NCBI RefSeq assembly: GCF_018332655.1
Contig: NZ_BOQL01000021.1
Location: forward strand, 1 to 64,000
Direction: 5' to 3'
DNA from: Actinoplanes auranticolor
Lineage (GTDB): Bacteria; Actinomycetota; Actinomycetes; Mycobacteriales; Micromonosporaceae
Length of the DNA stretch: 64,000 nt
The notes under the pieces are model-generated. The model ran no database searches and was not told where the DNA came from. It saw nothing but the letters and a program-made list of their open reading frames with translations. The position numbers and the translations under genes are program-made. Below, in pieces: positions 8,802-17,357 of the stretch. Numbering within the stretch: the stretch's first letter is position 1; each line of letters starts with the position of its first letter.

Positions 8802-11800
8802 ATGAGAATGTCGATGTTCACCCGTCCCCGAATGTCTTTCCTGGTCGGCGCCGCCCTGCTGGCCAGCCTGCTGCAAGCGGTCCCCGCCGCTGCGGCCGTC
8901 CCGCCCCAGCAGCCCGGCGTCACGCTGCGCACCTTCGATCTGCAGACCGCGCGTGACCGGATCTGCACCCTCAAGCCCGGCCAGACCCCCAACGTCGACA
9001 AGCTCATGCCGACGGTCAACTGGAGCGCCGCGGCCGACTTCGGCCTCGAGAACAACTTCCAGTCCGAGGTGATCGGCAACGTCAACATCACCACCGCGGG
9101 CGCGTACACGTTCCGGCTCACCAGCGACGACGGCTCGCGGCTGCTGATCGACGGCGCGACCGTCGTCAACCACGACGGGCTGCACGGGGTGACCTCCATG
9201 GAGGGCACCGTCAACCTCACCACCGGGTACCACGGCCTGCACATCGACTTCTTCGAGGCCGGCGGCGGCCAGCAGCTCACTCTGGAGTGGCGCCCGCCGG
9301 GAGCCACGGCGTTCACCGTCGTGCCGAACTCGGCCCTGAGCACCGATGCCGGCGTGGTCCGGGTGACCGCGCCCGGGCGCAAGGACTGCGAGACCGCCGG
9401 GGACAGCGGCGGCGACGGCCTTCCGCTCACCGGCGTGCACCCCGGCTACACCCTGACCAATCTGCGCCCGGCCGGCTTCCAGCCGCAGGTGAGCGCGATG
9501 GACTGGTATCCCGACGGGCGCCTGGCCATCGCCACCTGGGGTGGCAGCGACAAGATCGCCGGCGAGGTGTACGTCCTCAGTGGCGTCACCGGCAGCACCT
9601 CACCGAGCCAGGTCACCTACAAGAAGGTCGCCACCGGGCTCCGCGAGCCGATGGGCCTGAAGATCGTCGACGGCAAGATCTACGTCTCCCAGAAGCACGA
9701 GCTGACCGAGCTCAACGACACCAACGGCGACGGCGTCACCGATCAGTACCGACGGGTCGCCACCTGGCCGTTCGACGGCAACTTCCACGAGTTCGCGTTC
9801 GGCCTGCTCTACAAGGACGGCTACTTCTACCTGAACCTGTCCGTCTCCATCGACCTCGGCGGCGCGACCACCCAGCCGCAGGGCTCACCCAACCGCGGCA
9901 CCAGCCTGAAGATCAACCGGACGACCGGCGCGGTGGAGTACGTCGCCGGCGGCCTGCGCACTCCGAACGGTCTGGGCTGGGGGCCCGACGGCGACATCTT
10001 CGTGCTGGACAACCAGGGCGGCTGGTTGCCCGCCTCGAAACTGGTGCAGGTCAAGCCGAACCGGTTCTTCAACCACTACACCAACCCGGACGGCCCGTTC
10101 GACAACCAGCCGGTCACCCAGCCGGTGCTGTGGCTGCCGCAGAACGAGATCGCCAACTCGCCGAGCACCCCGCTGATGCTCACCTCGGGGCCGTACTCGG
10201 GGCAGATGCTCTTCGGTGACGTCACGTACGGCGGTATCCAGCGCGCCTTCCTGGAGAAGGTCAACGGCCAGTACCAGGGCGCGGTCTTCCGGCTGACCCA
10301 GGGACTGGAGTCGGGCGTGCTGCGCCTGAGCCAGGGACCCGACGGTGCGCTCTACTACGGCGGGCTCGGTGCCGGCGGTAACTGGGGCCAGGAGGGCAAG
10401 CTCACGTACGGGCTGCAGAAGCTGACCCCCAACGGCACCAGCGTCTTCGACATCAAGGCGATGCGCGCTGTCGCCGGCGGCTTCGAGCTGGAGTACACCC
10501 AGCCCGTCTCCGAGGGCACCGCCGCCCAGCTCGCCGCGCGCTACCGGGCCGAGCAGTGGCGCTACGTCCCGACCCCGTCGTACGGCGGACCGAAGGTCGA
10601 CGAGGAGACGCTGCAGGTGGCGTCGGCGACCCTGTCCGCGGACCGGCTCAAGGTGACGCTCAAGCTGAACGGGCTCAAGCCGGGCCGGGTCGTGCACGTG
10701 CGTTCCCCGCGCCCGTTCACCTCGACGTCCGGCGCCTCGCTGTGGAGCACCGAGGCGTGGTACACGCTCAACAGCCTCACCGACGGCACCACGCCGCGGA
10801 CGGACCGGGTCGAGGCGGAGAACGCCGGGCTCAGCGGTAGTGCGGGTGTGGCGTCCGACCACACCGGCTACACCGGGTCGGGCTTCGTCGCCGGCTACGG
10901 CACGGTGGGTGCCGCGACCACCTTCAGCGTCGACGTGCCGGCGGCCGGGTCGTACCCGGTCTCGCTGCGCTTCAGCAACGGCCCGAACCCGTCGGCCGGG
11001 GCCAAGACCCTGAGCCTGTACGTCAACGGGAGCAAGGTGCGGCAGGTCAGCCTGGCCGACACCGGGAACTGGGACACCTGGGCGACCAAGACCGACACCG
11101 TGACGTTGCGGGCCGGTGGCAACACGGTCGCCTACAAGATGGACACCGGCGACGTCGGTCACGTCAATCTGGACAGTCTGACCGTGGGCACCGGGGGCGG
11201 CAGCACCGCGACCGCGCGGACCGGCACCATCACCGGTATCGCCGGCAAGTGCCTCGACGTCGACAACGCCGGGGCCGCCGACAAGACCAAGGTGCAGATC
11301 CACACCTGCAACAACACGTCCGCGCAGAGCTGGACCCGCGTCGGCGACTCGCTGCGGGCGCTCGGCAAGTGCCTGGACATCGACAACGGCGGGACCGCCG
11401 ACGGCACCAAGGTCCAGCTGTACACGTGCAACAACAGCGCCGCGCAGGTATGGCAGGCGCAGGCCAACGGTTCGCTGCTCAACCCGCAGTCCGGCAAGGT
11501 GCTCGACGTCGCCGGCGGAGCCAGCGCCGACGGCACCCAGGTGCAGATCTACCGGTGGGCCGATGTGGCCCAGCAGAAGTGGACCCACAACGGCGCCAGC
11601 CGGGTGACGCTGTTCGACGGTGGCAACCTGCAGGCGTTCCAGAACGCCGACGGCAGCGCACCGACCTGGCCGATCTCCGGCGGTTCGGCCGAGGTGCTCG
11701 GCGGCGATCTGCGCACCAAGCAGACCTTCGGCGACTTCAAGCTGCACGCCGAGTTCTGGCTGCCGAACCTGCCGGCCGACGTGACCGGACAGGCCCGGGC

Positions 11801-12179
11801 CAACAGCGGCATCTACCTGCAGGACCGGTACGAGGTGCAGATCCTGGACTCGTACGGCAAGCCGACCCTGGCCGACAACGACAGTGCCGCCATCTACCTG
11901 AAGCGGGCACCGTCCGCGAACGCCGGGACGGCCCCGGAGACGTGGCAGACCTACGACATCACCTTCCGGGCGGCCCGCTACGACGGGGCCACGAAGATCG
12001 AGAACGCCCGGGTCACGGTGGTCTGGAACGGCACCACCGTGCACAACAACGTCGCGATCGACGGCCCCACCGGCAACGGGGCGGCCGAGGGTCCGGACAT
12101 GCTGCCCATCCGGTTGCAGGACCACGGTGACCCGGGCGCGAACGTCCGCTACCGCAACCTCTGGATAGAGCCCGCGTGA
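8802..12179 (+). CDS. Secreted five-module protein: PA14, sugar-dehydrogenase-like propeller, CBM6/35, ricin-B lectin, DUF1080
   Basis: 1125 residues from an ATG with GGGGAGAG ahead; a signal peptide covers about residues 1-32. Modules in order: PA14 (36-180, GAYTFRLTSDDGSRLLIDG), a PQQ/sorbosone-dehydrogenase-like beta-propeller (215-550, with GLREPMGLKI and GLRTPNGLGWGPDGDIFV), a linker domain, a CBM6/35-like sugar-binding module (669-793), a ricin-B beta-trefoil (807-931, repeated GKCLDVDN and QxW) and a DUF1080 / 3-keto-glycoside hydrolase-like jelly roll (935-1125). It likely binds and processes plant or microbial glycans outside the cell. The catalytic chemistry is inferred only from domain resemblance. 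Confidence 0.85.
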   Translation: MRMSMFTRPRMSFLVGAALLASLLQAVPAAAAVPPQQPGVTLRTFDLQTARDRICTLKPGQTPNVDKLMPTVNWSAAADFGLENNFQSEVIGNVNITTAGAYTFRLTSDDGSRLLIDGATVVNHDGLHGVTSMEGTVNLTTGYHGLHIDFFEAGGGQQLTLEWRPPGATAFTVVPNSALSTDAGVVRVTAPGRKDCETAGDSGGDGLPLTGVHPGYTLTNLRPAGFQPQVSAMDWYPDGRLAIATWGGSDKIAGEVYVLSGVTGSTSPSQVTYKKVATGLREPMGLKIVDGKIYVSQKHELTELNDTNGDGVTDQYRRVATWPFDGNFHEFAFGLLYKDGYFYLNLSVSIDLGGATTQPQGSPNRGTSLKINRTTGAVEYVAGGLRTPNGLGWGPDGDIFVLDNQGGWLPASKLVQVKPNRFFNHYTNPDGPFDNQPVTQPVLWLPQNEIANSPSTPLMLTSGPYSGQMLFGDVTYGGIQRAFLEKVNGQYQGAVFRLTQGLESGVLRLSQGPDGALYYGGLGAGGNWGQEGKLTYGLQKLTPNGTSVFDIKAMRAVAGGFELEYTQPVSEGTAAQLAARYRAEQWRYVPTPSYGGPKVDEETLQVASATLSADRLKVTLKLNGLKPGRVVHVRSPRPFTSTSGASLWSTEAWYTLNSLTDGTTPRTDRVEAENAGLSGSAGVASDHTGYTGSGFVAGYGTVGAATTFSVDVPAAGSYPVSLRFSNGPNPSAGAKTLSLYVNGSKVRQVSLADTGNWDTWATKTDTVTLRAGGNTVAYKMDTGDVGHVNLDSLTVGTGGGSTATARTGTITGIAGKCLDVDNAGAADKTKVQIHTCNNTSAQSWTRVGDSLRALGKCLDIDNGGTADGTKVQLYTCNNSAAQVWQAQANGSLLNPQSGKVLDVAGGASADGTQVQIYRWADVAQQKWTHNGASRVTLFDGGNLQAFQNADGSAPTWPISGGSAEVLGGDLRTKQTFGDFKLHAEFWLPNLPADVTGQARANSGIYLQDRYEVQILDSYGKPTLADNDSAAIYLKRAPSANAGTAPETWQTYDITFRAARYDGATKIENARVTVVWNGTTVHNNVAIDGPTGNGAAEGPDMLPIRLQDHGDPGANVRYRNLWIEPA

Positions 12180-12183
12180 CGCG

Positions 12184-12226
12184 AGCGGCGGGTGCCGGGC
12201 CTGGTCGCTGCCCGGCACCCGCCGCT
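12184..12226. terminator. 17-bp perfect stem-loop between convergent genes
   Basis: Positions 12184-12200 and 12210-12226 are perfectly complementary with a 9-base loop. It sits right after the stop of the multidomain gene and before the convergent stop of the Clp-N gene, so it probably ends transcription from both sides. No long T-run follows, as usual in this GC range. Confidence 0.75.
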
Positions 12227-12248
12227 GCCGTCGATACACGTCAACGAT

Positions 12249-12959
12249 TCAGGAAGCCAGGGCGGCAGTGACGGCCTCCTCGGCGGTGGCCTTGCTGATG
12301 CCCAGTCCGGCCAGGACACCCGTGCCGTCCTCGAGCTCCAGCAGCGCGAGCAGGATGTGCTCGGTGCCCACGTAGTTGTGGTTCATCCGCAGGGCCTCCC
12401 GGAAGGTCAGCTCCAGGCCCTTCTTGGCGTGTGCGTCGAACGGGATGAGCGCCGGCACTGTGTCGGCGGCCGCCGGCAGCGTCGCGGTGGCGGTCTGCCG
12501 GACACTGTCCAGCGACACGCCCTGCGCGACGATCACCCGGGCGCCGAGTGCGGTCGGGTCGGCCACCAGACCGAGCAGCAGGTGAGCCACGCTGATCTGG
12601 CTGTTGCCCTTGGCCCGGGCCTCCTCCTGCGCCGTCACGACGACCTTCCGGGCGCGGTCCGTGTAGCGGCTGAACCCCTGACTGGCGTCCAGGTCCGGCG
12701 CCTCGCCCTTGGGCACGAAGCGCTTCTGGGCGGCCTGCTTGGAGACGCCCATGCTGCGGCCGATCTCGGTCCAGGAGGCGCCGGAACGGCGCGCCTGGTC
12801 GACGAAGTGCCCGATCAGGTGATCCGCCACGTCGCCGAGGTGGTCGGCGGCCAGGACCGCGTCGGAGAGCTGATCGAGCGCGGTGGAGTGGGTCTTCTTG
12901 ATGGCCTCGATCAGGTCGTCGAGCCGGACCGAAGCGGCGACGGGTTCAGGTGTGGTCAT
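12249..12959 (-). CDS. Clp N-terminal-domain protein with N-terminal helix-turn-helix
   Basis: 236 residues. Residues about 10-100 form an alpha-helical region ending in SWTEIGRSMGVSKQAAQKRF, a helix-turn-helix. Residues 115-236 hold a double Clp-N repeat of the ClpC/ClpA type (FSRYTDRARKVVVTAQEEA, SVAHLLLGLV, LGTEHILLALL-like NYVGTEHILLALLE). There is no AAA ATPase part, so this is not a Clp unfoldase. Such proteins are thought to be regulators using the Clp-N fold for protein contacts. ATG 12959 is followed upstream by two GTCAAC-N5-GTTGAC palindromes, very likely its own operators. Confidence 0.8.
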   Translation of the reverse strand: MTTPEPVAASVRLDDLIEAIKKTHSTALDQLSDAVLAADHLGDVADHLIGHFVDQARRSGASWTEIGRSMGVSKQAAQKRFVPKGEAPDLDASQGFSRYTDRARKVVVTAQEEARAKGNSQISVAHLLLGLVADPTALGARVIVAQGVSLDSVRQTATATLPAAADTVPALIPFDAHAKKGLELTFREALRMNHNYVGTEHILLALLELEDGTGVLAGLGISKATAEEAVTAALAS

Positions 12960-12962
12960 GCC

Positions 12963-13007
12963 GTCAACCATAGGTTGACGCGCGATTTGCGTCAACTCGT
13001 AGTTGAC
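12963..13007. promoter_or_regulatory. Two tandem 17-bp operators GTCAAC-N5-GTTGAC
   Basis: GTCAACCATAGGTTGAC (12963-12979) and GTCAACTCGTAGTTGAC (12991-13007), centre to centre 28 bases, immediately upstream of the minus-strand Clp-N regulator. The shared half-site GTCAAC and conserved spacing point to one dimeric regulator, most simply the adjacent HTH/Clp-N protein acting on its own promoter. Confidence 0.75.
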
Positions 13008-13013
13008 GAAAAG

Positions 13014-13175
13014 GTGTGTGTCGACTTCGCCGCCGAGTTGAGCGGGCGGACGGGCGCCGTGGTCCACTGGGTGCCGGGGCTCGCGCTCGACGTCGGGAAC
13101 CCCACCACCGCCGGGCTCGGCGACACGTTCGTCGGTGGCTTCCTCACCGCGGTCGCCCGGAGGCAGGCTCGATGA
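13014..13175 (+). pseudogene. 3' remnant of a PfkB/ADP-dependent sugar kinase
   Basis: The last ~53 codons of a sugar kinase survive: VVHWVPGLALDVGNPTTAGLG followed by DTFVGGFLTAV. The GLGDTFVGG block is the anion-hole/catalytic-Asp motif of the ribokinase superfamily (PfkB, and ADP-dependent glucokinase/phosphofructokinase). Nothing resembling the rest of a kinase precedes it: the reading frame upstream is just antisense of the Clp-N gene. Its TGA overlaps the ATG of the phosphomannose-isomerase-like gene (ATGA), so kinase and isomerase were once an operon. The break falls within about 10 bases of the second operator. Confidence 0.65.
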
Positions 13176-14128
13176 CCGTCGAAGCCCTGCCGGCCAACCA
13201 GCCCGAGACGTTCTACCGCGGCGCCGGCCGGATCGCCGAGTTCCGCAACGGGCCGGCCCTGACCGACCGCCCCGAGGACTGGGTGGCCTCGGTGACCACC
13301 CGTTTCGGGCTCGCCGGCTCGGGCCTGTCCACCCTGCCCGACGGCCGGGTGCTGGCGGAGGCGATCGAGGCCGATCCGCGCTACTGGCTCGGGCCGGGTC
13401 GCTCCGACACCGGGATCCTGGTGAAACTGCTCGACGCGGGACAGCGGCTGCCGTTGCACGTCCACCCGGACCGCCGCTTCGCCACCGCGCATCTGGCTTC
13501 GCCGTACGGGAAGACCGAAGCGTGGGTGATCGTCTCGGCGCGCCCGGACGCGTACGTGCATCTCGGTTTCGCCCGCGACGTGGTGGCCGCGGAGCTGGCC
13601 GGCTGGGTGAGCGGGCAGCGGACCGGGCCGATGCTGGCGGCCACCAACAAGATCCCGGTGGCGCCCGGCGACGCCATCCTGTGCCCCGCCGGGCTGCCGC
13701 ACGCGATCGGTGACGGCATCCTGCTCGTCGAGATCCAGGAACCGACCGACTTCTCCGTGCTGCTGGAGTACGAGGGCTTCGGTCTCGCCGACGGCCACCT
13801 GGGCCTCGGTTACGACCAGGCCCTGCAATGCGTCGACCGCGCAGCGTGGACGCCGGAGCGCCTCGCCACGTTACGCGGTGGGCAGCGGCTCCTGCCCGAG
13901 GCCGCGGACGAGTTCTTCGCCGCCCGCCGCCTGCGCGGCGGTGACCGTCTGGAGCAGGGCTTCAGCGTGCTGGTCGTGGTGGCCGGCCAGGGCCGGCTGA
14001 CCGGGGAGAAGGACGACCTGGCGCTGCGGCGGGGGGACACGCTGCTGGTGCCGTACGCCGCCGGCCCGCTCCGGATCGACGGCCAGGTGGACGTGATCCG
14101 TCTGGCGGCCGGGCAACCGTCGAACTAG
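13172..14128 (+). CDS. Class I mannose-6-phosphate isomerase-like protein
   Basis: 318 residues of the cupin-type phosphomannose isomerase family. The zinc-site signature is visible as LPLHVHPDRRFATAHL and GKTEAWVIV, with further ligands at CPAGLPHAIGDGILLVEIQEP. Known members interconvert fructose-6-P and mannose-6-P. The ATG overlaps the stop of a truncated sugar kinase, suggesting the pair once phosphorylated and isomerised a hexose; whether the gene is still expressed after loss of its upstream promoter is unclear. No good ribosome binding site beyond AGGCAGG is seen. Confidence 0.78.
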   Translation: MTVEALPANQPETFYRGAGRIAEFRNGPALTDRPEDWVASVTTRFGLAGSGLSTLPDGRVLAEAIEADPRYWLGPGRSDTGILVKLLDAGQRLPLHVHPDRRFATAHLASPYGKTEAWVIVSARPDAYVHLGFARDVVAAELAGWVSGQRTGPMLAATNKIPVAPGDAILCPAGLPHAIGDGILLVEIQEPTDFSVLLEYEGFGLADGHLGLGYDQALQCVDRAAWTPERLATLRGGQRLLPEAADEFFAARRLRGGDRLEQGFSVLVVVAGQGRLTGEKDDLALRRGDTLLVPYAAGPLRIDGQVDVIRLAAGQPSN

Positions 14129-14155
14129 GGCGCCGGCCGCGACGGGACGGCGCCC
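14128..14155. terminator. 8-bp stem-loop between convergent genes
   Basis: GGGCGCCG (14128-14135) pairs with CGGCGCCC (14148-14155) across a 12-base loop, starting in the stop codon of the isomerase-like gene and lying just ahead of the convergent haloperoxidase stop. Confidence 0.55.
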
Positions 14156-14163
14156 CGGGACGG

Positions 14164-15432
14164 TCAGGGCCGGCGGCCGAACTCGCCGGCCAGCACGTCC
14201 CGCGTGACCGCCTCGCCGAGCCGGTCACCGTGCACGGCCGCGCCACGGTAGTGCACCCCGGCCCAGATCCGCGCCTCGATCAGTTCGGTCCGGGCCGAGG
14301 AGAGGCTGTCGAAGTGCCGGGTGGTGCCGGACTCGGCACTGTAGGCGCTGAACGACAGGTCGTCACGGCCGAAGAATGAACGCAGCGCGGTCATGATCGA
14401 CGAGGTGTAGCAGGCGTGGCCGGAGGGCCACTCCGGCGACGGCGCGGTGACGCGCAACGGCGTCCAGGCCGGGTCGGCCGCGGTGGCCGGGTTGCCGTCG
14501 GTGTCCGCCAGCGGGATCGCGGTCACCGGACGCCAGAAACTCCAGCGCCGCTTCTGCTGGTAGCAGGAGATCATCGCGTCGGCGGTGGAGACGTCGGCCA
14601 TCGCCAGCATGCGCGCGGTCTGCAAGGCGTTCAGCCGGTGGCCGGCGGCCAGGTCGCGCTTGATCGACCACTCCACCTGGCGATAGTCGTCCCACCAGGC
14701 CGCCGCCTCGGCCTGGTCCGCGGTGCGGGTCGTGCTGGTGGCCGAGCCGAGCGACCTGACCTCGTTCAGCTGGCGCGCGTAGGCGGCACTGGTCAGGGCG
14801 GGCGGTCCGGGCACGCGGTGGTCGGCGGGGTCGACCGCGAACGGCCTCAGGAACGGGAACCAGCCGCCGGCCTGGACATTGTTCGGCGGAGTGAGACGGT
14901 ATGCGCCGGGGGTGGTGCCGACCGGCCAGGTGGCGTCGCCGAACGCGCCGTCGTCGCGGCGGTCGGCGATCATGGCCGCCGCCGCGGCCTCGCCGACCCG
15001 GATGCCGCCGCGCTCGGCCGGGCCGTCGGCGATCGGGGCGAGCGCTTCGTCGTACTGCGCGCGCAGGGCGTCGGCCTGAGCCGGGAAGAGCGCCAGGAGT
15101 ACGCGGTGAGCGGCCGTGGCCACAGCCGCCGGGGCCGAGTCACCGCGGTGGGCCCGAGGAGCGACCAGGTACGGCTCGTACGGGGCGCCGGCGATCGCGT
15201 TGACCGCGTCGTACACGGCGCCCTGGACCATCGCGAAGCTCCGGGTGCCCGCGGTGGGCGACTGCCGGGCCACCTCGTAGATGGCCGTCTGGGCGTGGAT
15301 GTTCCAGGTCAGGACCGCGTTGGGCGGGGCCGCGGGTGCGGCCGGCGCTGCGGTGGGCGTCAGGGCGGTCAGGCCGAGGGTGGCCCCGGCCGCCGCACCG
15401 AGCAGCTTCCGGAAACGGACGCGATGTGCCAT
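14164..15432 (-). CDS. Secreted vanadium-dependent haloperoxidase / PAP2-superfamily protein
   Basis: 422 residues. Signal peptide with Ala/Pro-rich cleavage region (TLGLTALTPTAAPAAPA). The mature part is helical and carries the three metal/phosphate motifs: KRRWSFWRPVTAI (Lys, Arg), PSPEWPSGHACYTS (PSGH) and EARIWAGVHYRGAAVHGDRLG (Arg, His). This set is shared by vanadium chloroperoxidases and PAP2 phosphatases; the layout resembles the secreted bacterial VCPO-like group. It would oxidise halide with peroxide, or act as a phosphatase. ATG 15432 has GGGGGAT ahead; the longer open frame to 15585 lacks coding bias. Confidence 0.8.
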   Translation of the reverse strand: MAHRVRFRKLLGAAAGATLGLTALTPTAAPAAPAAPPNAVLTWNIHAQTAIYEVARQSPTAGTRSFAMVQGAVYDAVNAIAGAPYEPYLVAPRAHRGDSAPAAVATAAHRVLLALFPAQADALRAQYDEALAPIADGPAERGGIRVGEAAAAAMIADRRDDGAFGDATWPVGTTPGAYRLTPPNNVQAGGWFPFLRPFAVDPADHRVPGPPALTSAAYARQLNEVRSLGSATSTTRTADQAEAAAWWDDYRQVEWSIKRDLAAGHRLNALQTARMLAMADVSTADAMISCYQQKRRWSFWRPVTAIPLADTDGNPATAADPAWTPLRVTAPSPEWPSGHACYTSSIMTALRSFFGRDDLSFSAYSAESGTTRHFDSLSSARTELIEARIWAGVHYRGAAVHGDRLGEAVTRDVLAGEFGRRP

Positions 15433-15581
15433 GAGATCCCCCGTCGGGTGGGTGGGGCGCCGGTTCACGCGGGCCCAAGCATCGAACCGCGCCGATGGGC
15501 GGGGCAACCCTTCTGACGGAAATGCGGCTGAGTCCGCCGGCCGCCGTCCCGGATCGGCGGATGCCGATCCGGTCGGGCGGG

Positions 15582-16628
15582 TCACACCGTGGCGGCCGCC
15601 TTCGGCCGGGCCGCCGCGCCGGTGCCGGCCACCGTGCTGGTGCGGCGGGCCCGCAGGCCGCTGACCAGGGAAAGGGCGAGACCGAAGGCGACCCAGGCGG
15701 CCAGCACGCTCAGCGGTGCGGCGACATTGTTGCCGTCGAAGAAGGCGGTGGAGCGCAGCAGCTGGCCGCCGGCTCCGGGCGGGAGCAGCTGGCCCAGGGT
15801 GCCGGACCAGCCGGGCAGCATCTCGGGCGCGGTGGCCGTGCCGGCCAGCGGGTTGCCGAGGAGCATCATGGTGGCGGCACCGAGACCGAGCCCGGCGGTG
15901 CCGAGCAGTGATTCCAGGCCGAGCACGGTCAGGGCGGTGGCGGCGATGGTGAGCGCGACGGCGCCGGCGTTGGCCAGGTAGGCCCCGTTGAGAGAGCCGA
16001 GCCAGAACTGCAGGATCGCGGCCATGGCCAGGCCGCCGGTGACCGCGAAGGCCAGGGCGCCGATGACCCGCCGCCCGGTGCCGCGTACGAGCGTGGTGAG
16101 CAGGGCCGCGGCGAGCAGGCCACCCAGGACCAGCGGCAGGGCGCCGGCCGTCAGGCCCGCGCCGCGCGGGTCGTCGGCGGGCAGGGCGACGATGTCGCGG
16201 ACGGCGACCGCCGGACCGGCGCCCGGGGACTGGGCCCGGGTCAGCGCGGTGGCGACACCCTGCAGGGCCTGGGCGACCGGGGCGCCGGCGGCCGAGGCGG
16301 TGATCACCTGCGGGCTGCCGCCGCTGACGTCGATGGCGCCGTAGACCTCGCGGTCGCGGATGAGCCGTTCGGCGGCGGCCGTCGTGTCGACCCGGGTGAT
16401 CTCGAAGGCGTCCGGCTGGCGTTGGTCCAGAGCGGCGCTGACCTGGCCGGCGGCGGTGGCCGGCCCGACGACGGCGATGGGGACGTCGTGCACCGAGGAC
16501 CGCACCGACGGCCAGGCGAACGCGGTGAGCAGCACGCTGATGATCAGGGTGAGCAGGGCGACCGCCCCGGCGACCCGCGCCCAGGGTGACGGTGCCGAGG
16601 TGCCTGCCGGTGGGGCCTGCGTGGCCAT
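15582..16628 (-). CDS. Membrane protein, ABC-2 permease / DUF3533-like
   Basis: 348 residues: one N-terminal helix (VALLTLIISVLLTAF), an extracytoplasmic domain of about 130 residues (PIAVVGPATAAGQVSAALDQ onwards), then five helices and a basic, Ala-rich tail. This is the layout of YhgE/Pip or DUF3533 exporters, which resemble ABC-2 permeases without an ATPase. Divergent from a TetR gene with two operator-like palindromes in the 95-base gap, so it is probably the efflux protein that TetR represses. AAGGGAG precedes the ATG. Confidence 0.7.
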   Translation of the reverse strand: MATQAPPAGTSAPSPWARVAGAVALLTLIISVLLTAFAWPSVRSSVHDVPIAVVGPATAAGQVSAALDQRQPDAFEITRVDTTAAAERLIRDREVYGAIDVSGGSPQVITASAAGAPVAQALQGVATALTRAQSPGAGPAVAVRDIVALPADDPRGAGLTAGALPLVLGGLLAAALLTTLVRGTGRRVIGALAFAVTGGLAMAAILQFWLGSLNGAYLANAGAVALTIAATALTVLGLESLLGTAGLGLGAATMMLLGNPLAGTATAPEMLPGWSGTLGQLLPPGAGGQLLRSTAFFDGNNVAAPLSVLAAWVAFGLALSLVSGLRARRTSTVAGTGAAARPKAAATV

Positions 16629-16644
16629 GGGGACTCCCTTAAAA

Positions 16645-16709
16645 GAGAACGGATGTTCGTTTTGATAGTGCGCGCCCCGTCGCTTCCTTGTCAAGAACGA
16701 ACGTTCGCT
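16645..16709. promoter_or_regulatory. Two TetR-type operators in the divergent promoter
   Basis: GAACGGATGTTC (16647-16658) and CGAACGTTCG (16698-16707, perfect) share the GAAC/GTTC half-sites; both sit in flanks of the form A-GAACG-n-GTTCG-TTT. They lie one before each of the divergent genes, as expected of a TetR repressor controlling itself and its neighbour. Confidence 0.65.
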
Positions 16710-16723
16710 TTACTGTCGGTCCC

Positions 16724-17350
16724 ATGCCCCGCGTCTCCGAGCAGTACCGCACCAACCGCCGCGCCGAGATCCTGGTCGCCGCGGCCCGGCTCTTCGCCAC
16801 CAACGGTTTCCACTCCACCTCGATGGCCGACATCATCAGCGCGTCCGGCCTGTCCGCGGGCGCGGTGTACCGGTATTTCCGGAGCAAGGAAGAGCTGATC
16901 GGCGCCGTGGCGGAGCGGGCCTTGTCGGCCGCCGACGAGGTGTTCGCGGAGCTGCTCGCCGACGGGGCCACACCCTCGTTCGAGCAGGCCCTGACCGCCA
17001 TCCTCGAAGCGATCAGCGGCCGGATCGCCGACGATCCGGTCATCGGCACGGACCTCACCCGGATCGGGGTGCAGGTGTGGGCCGAGGCACTCCGGAATCC
17101 CGAGCTCGCGGCCCGCGCCGGCGCCGCGTATCAGCGGCTGCGAGGGCACTTCGCCGAGGTCGCCCGCCGCCGGCAGGCCGCGGGGCTGCTGGCCGCCGAC
17201 GCGGTGCCGGAGCAGGTGGGCGCGGCCATGCTCAGCCTGGTGCAGGGTTTCATCCTGCAGCGTCTGCTGGTGGCCGGGACCGATACCGCGGGCTACCTCG
17301 CCGGCGTGCGGGCCCTGCTGGCCCCGGCCCCACTCGGCGCCGGAAGGTAG
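16724..17350 (+). CDS. TetR family transcriptional regulator
   Basis: 208 residues. N-terminal DNA-binding domain: RAEILVAAARLFATNGFHST, then SMADIISASGLSAGAVYRYF with the recognition helix and YRYFRSKEEL. The C-terminal ligand domain is TetR_C_6-like. It faces a membrane exporter-like gene, the usual arrangement for a drug- or metabolite-sensing repressor. ATG 16724 starts four residues before the first helix; an in-frame earlier start would overlap the operator. Confidence 0.85.
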   Translation: MPRVSEQYRTNRRAEILVAAARLFATNGFHSTSMADIISASGLSAGAVYRYFRSKEELIGAVAERALSAADEVFAELLADGATPSFEQALTAILEAISGRIADDPVIGTDLTRIGVQVWAEALRNPELAARAGAAYQRLRGHFAEVARRRQAAGLLAADAVPEQVGAAMLSLVQGFILQRLLVAGTDTAGYLAGVRALLAPAPLGAGR

Positions 17351-17357
17351 CGGCGCC

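Noticed and set aside
12192..13013. Upstream extension of the kinase remnant frame
   Set aside because: The frame is open but is antisense to the Clp-N gene and has no kinase-like residues until about 13014.
15433..15585. Longer N-terminus for the haloperoxidase
   Set aside because: The extra residues lack a signal pattern, while ATG 15432 has a good ribosome site and begins a normal signal peptide.
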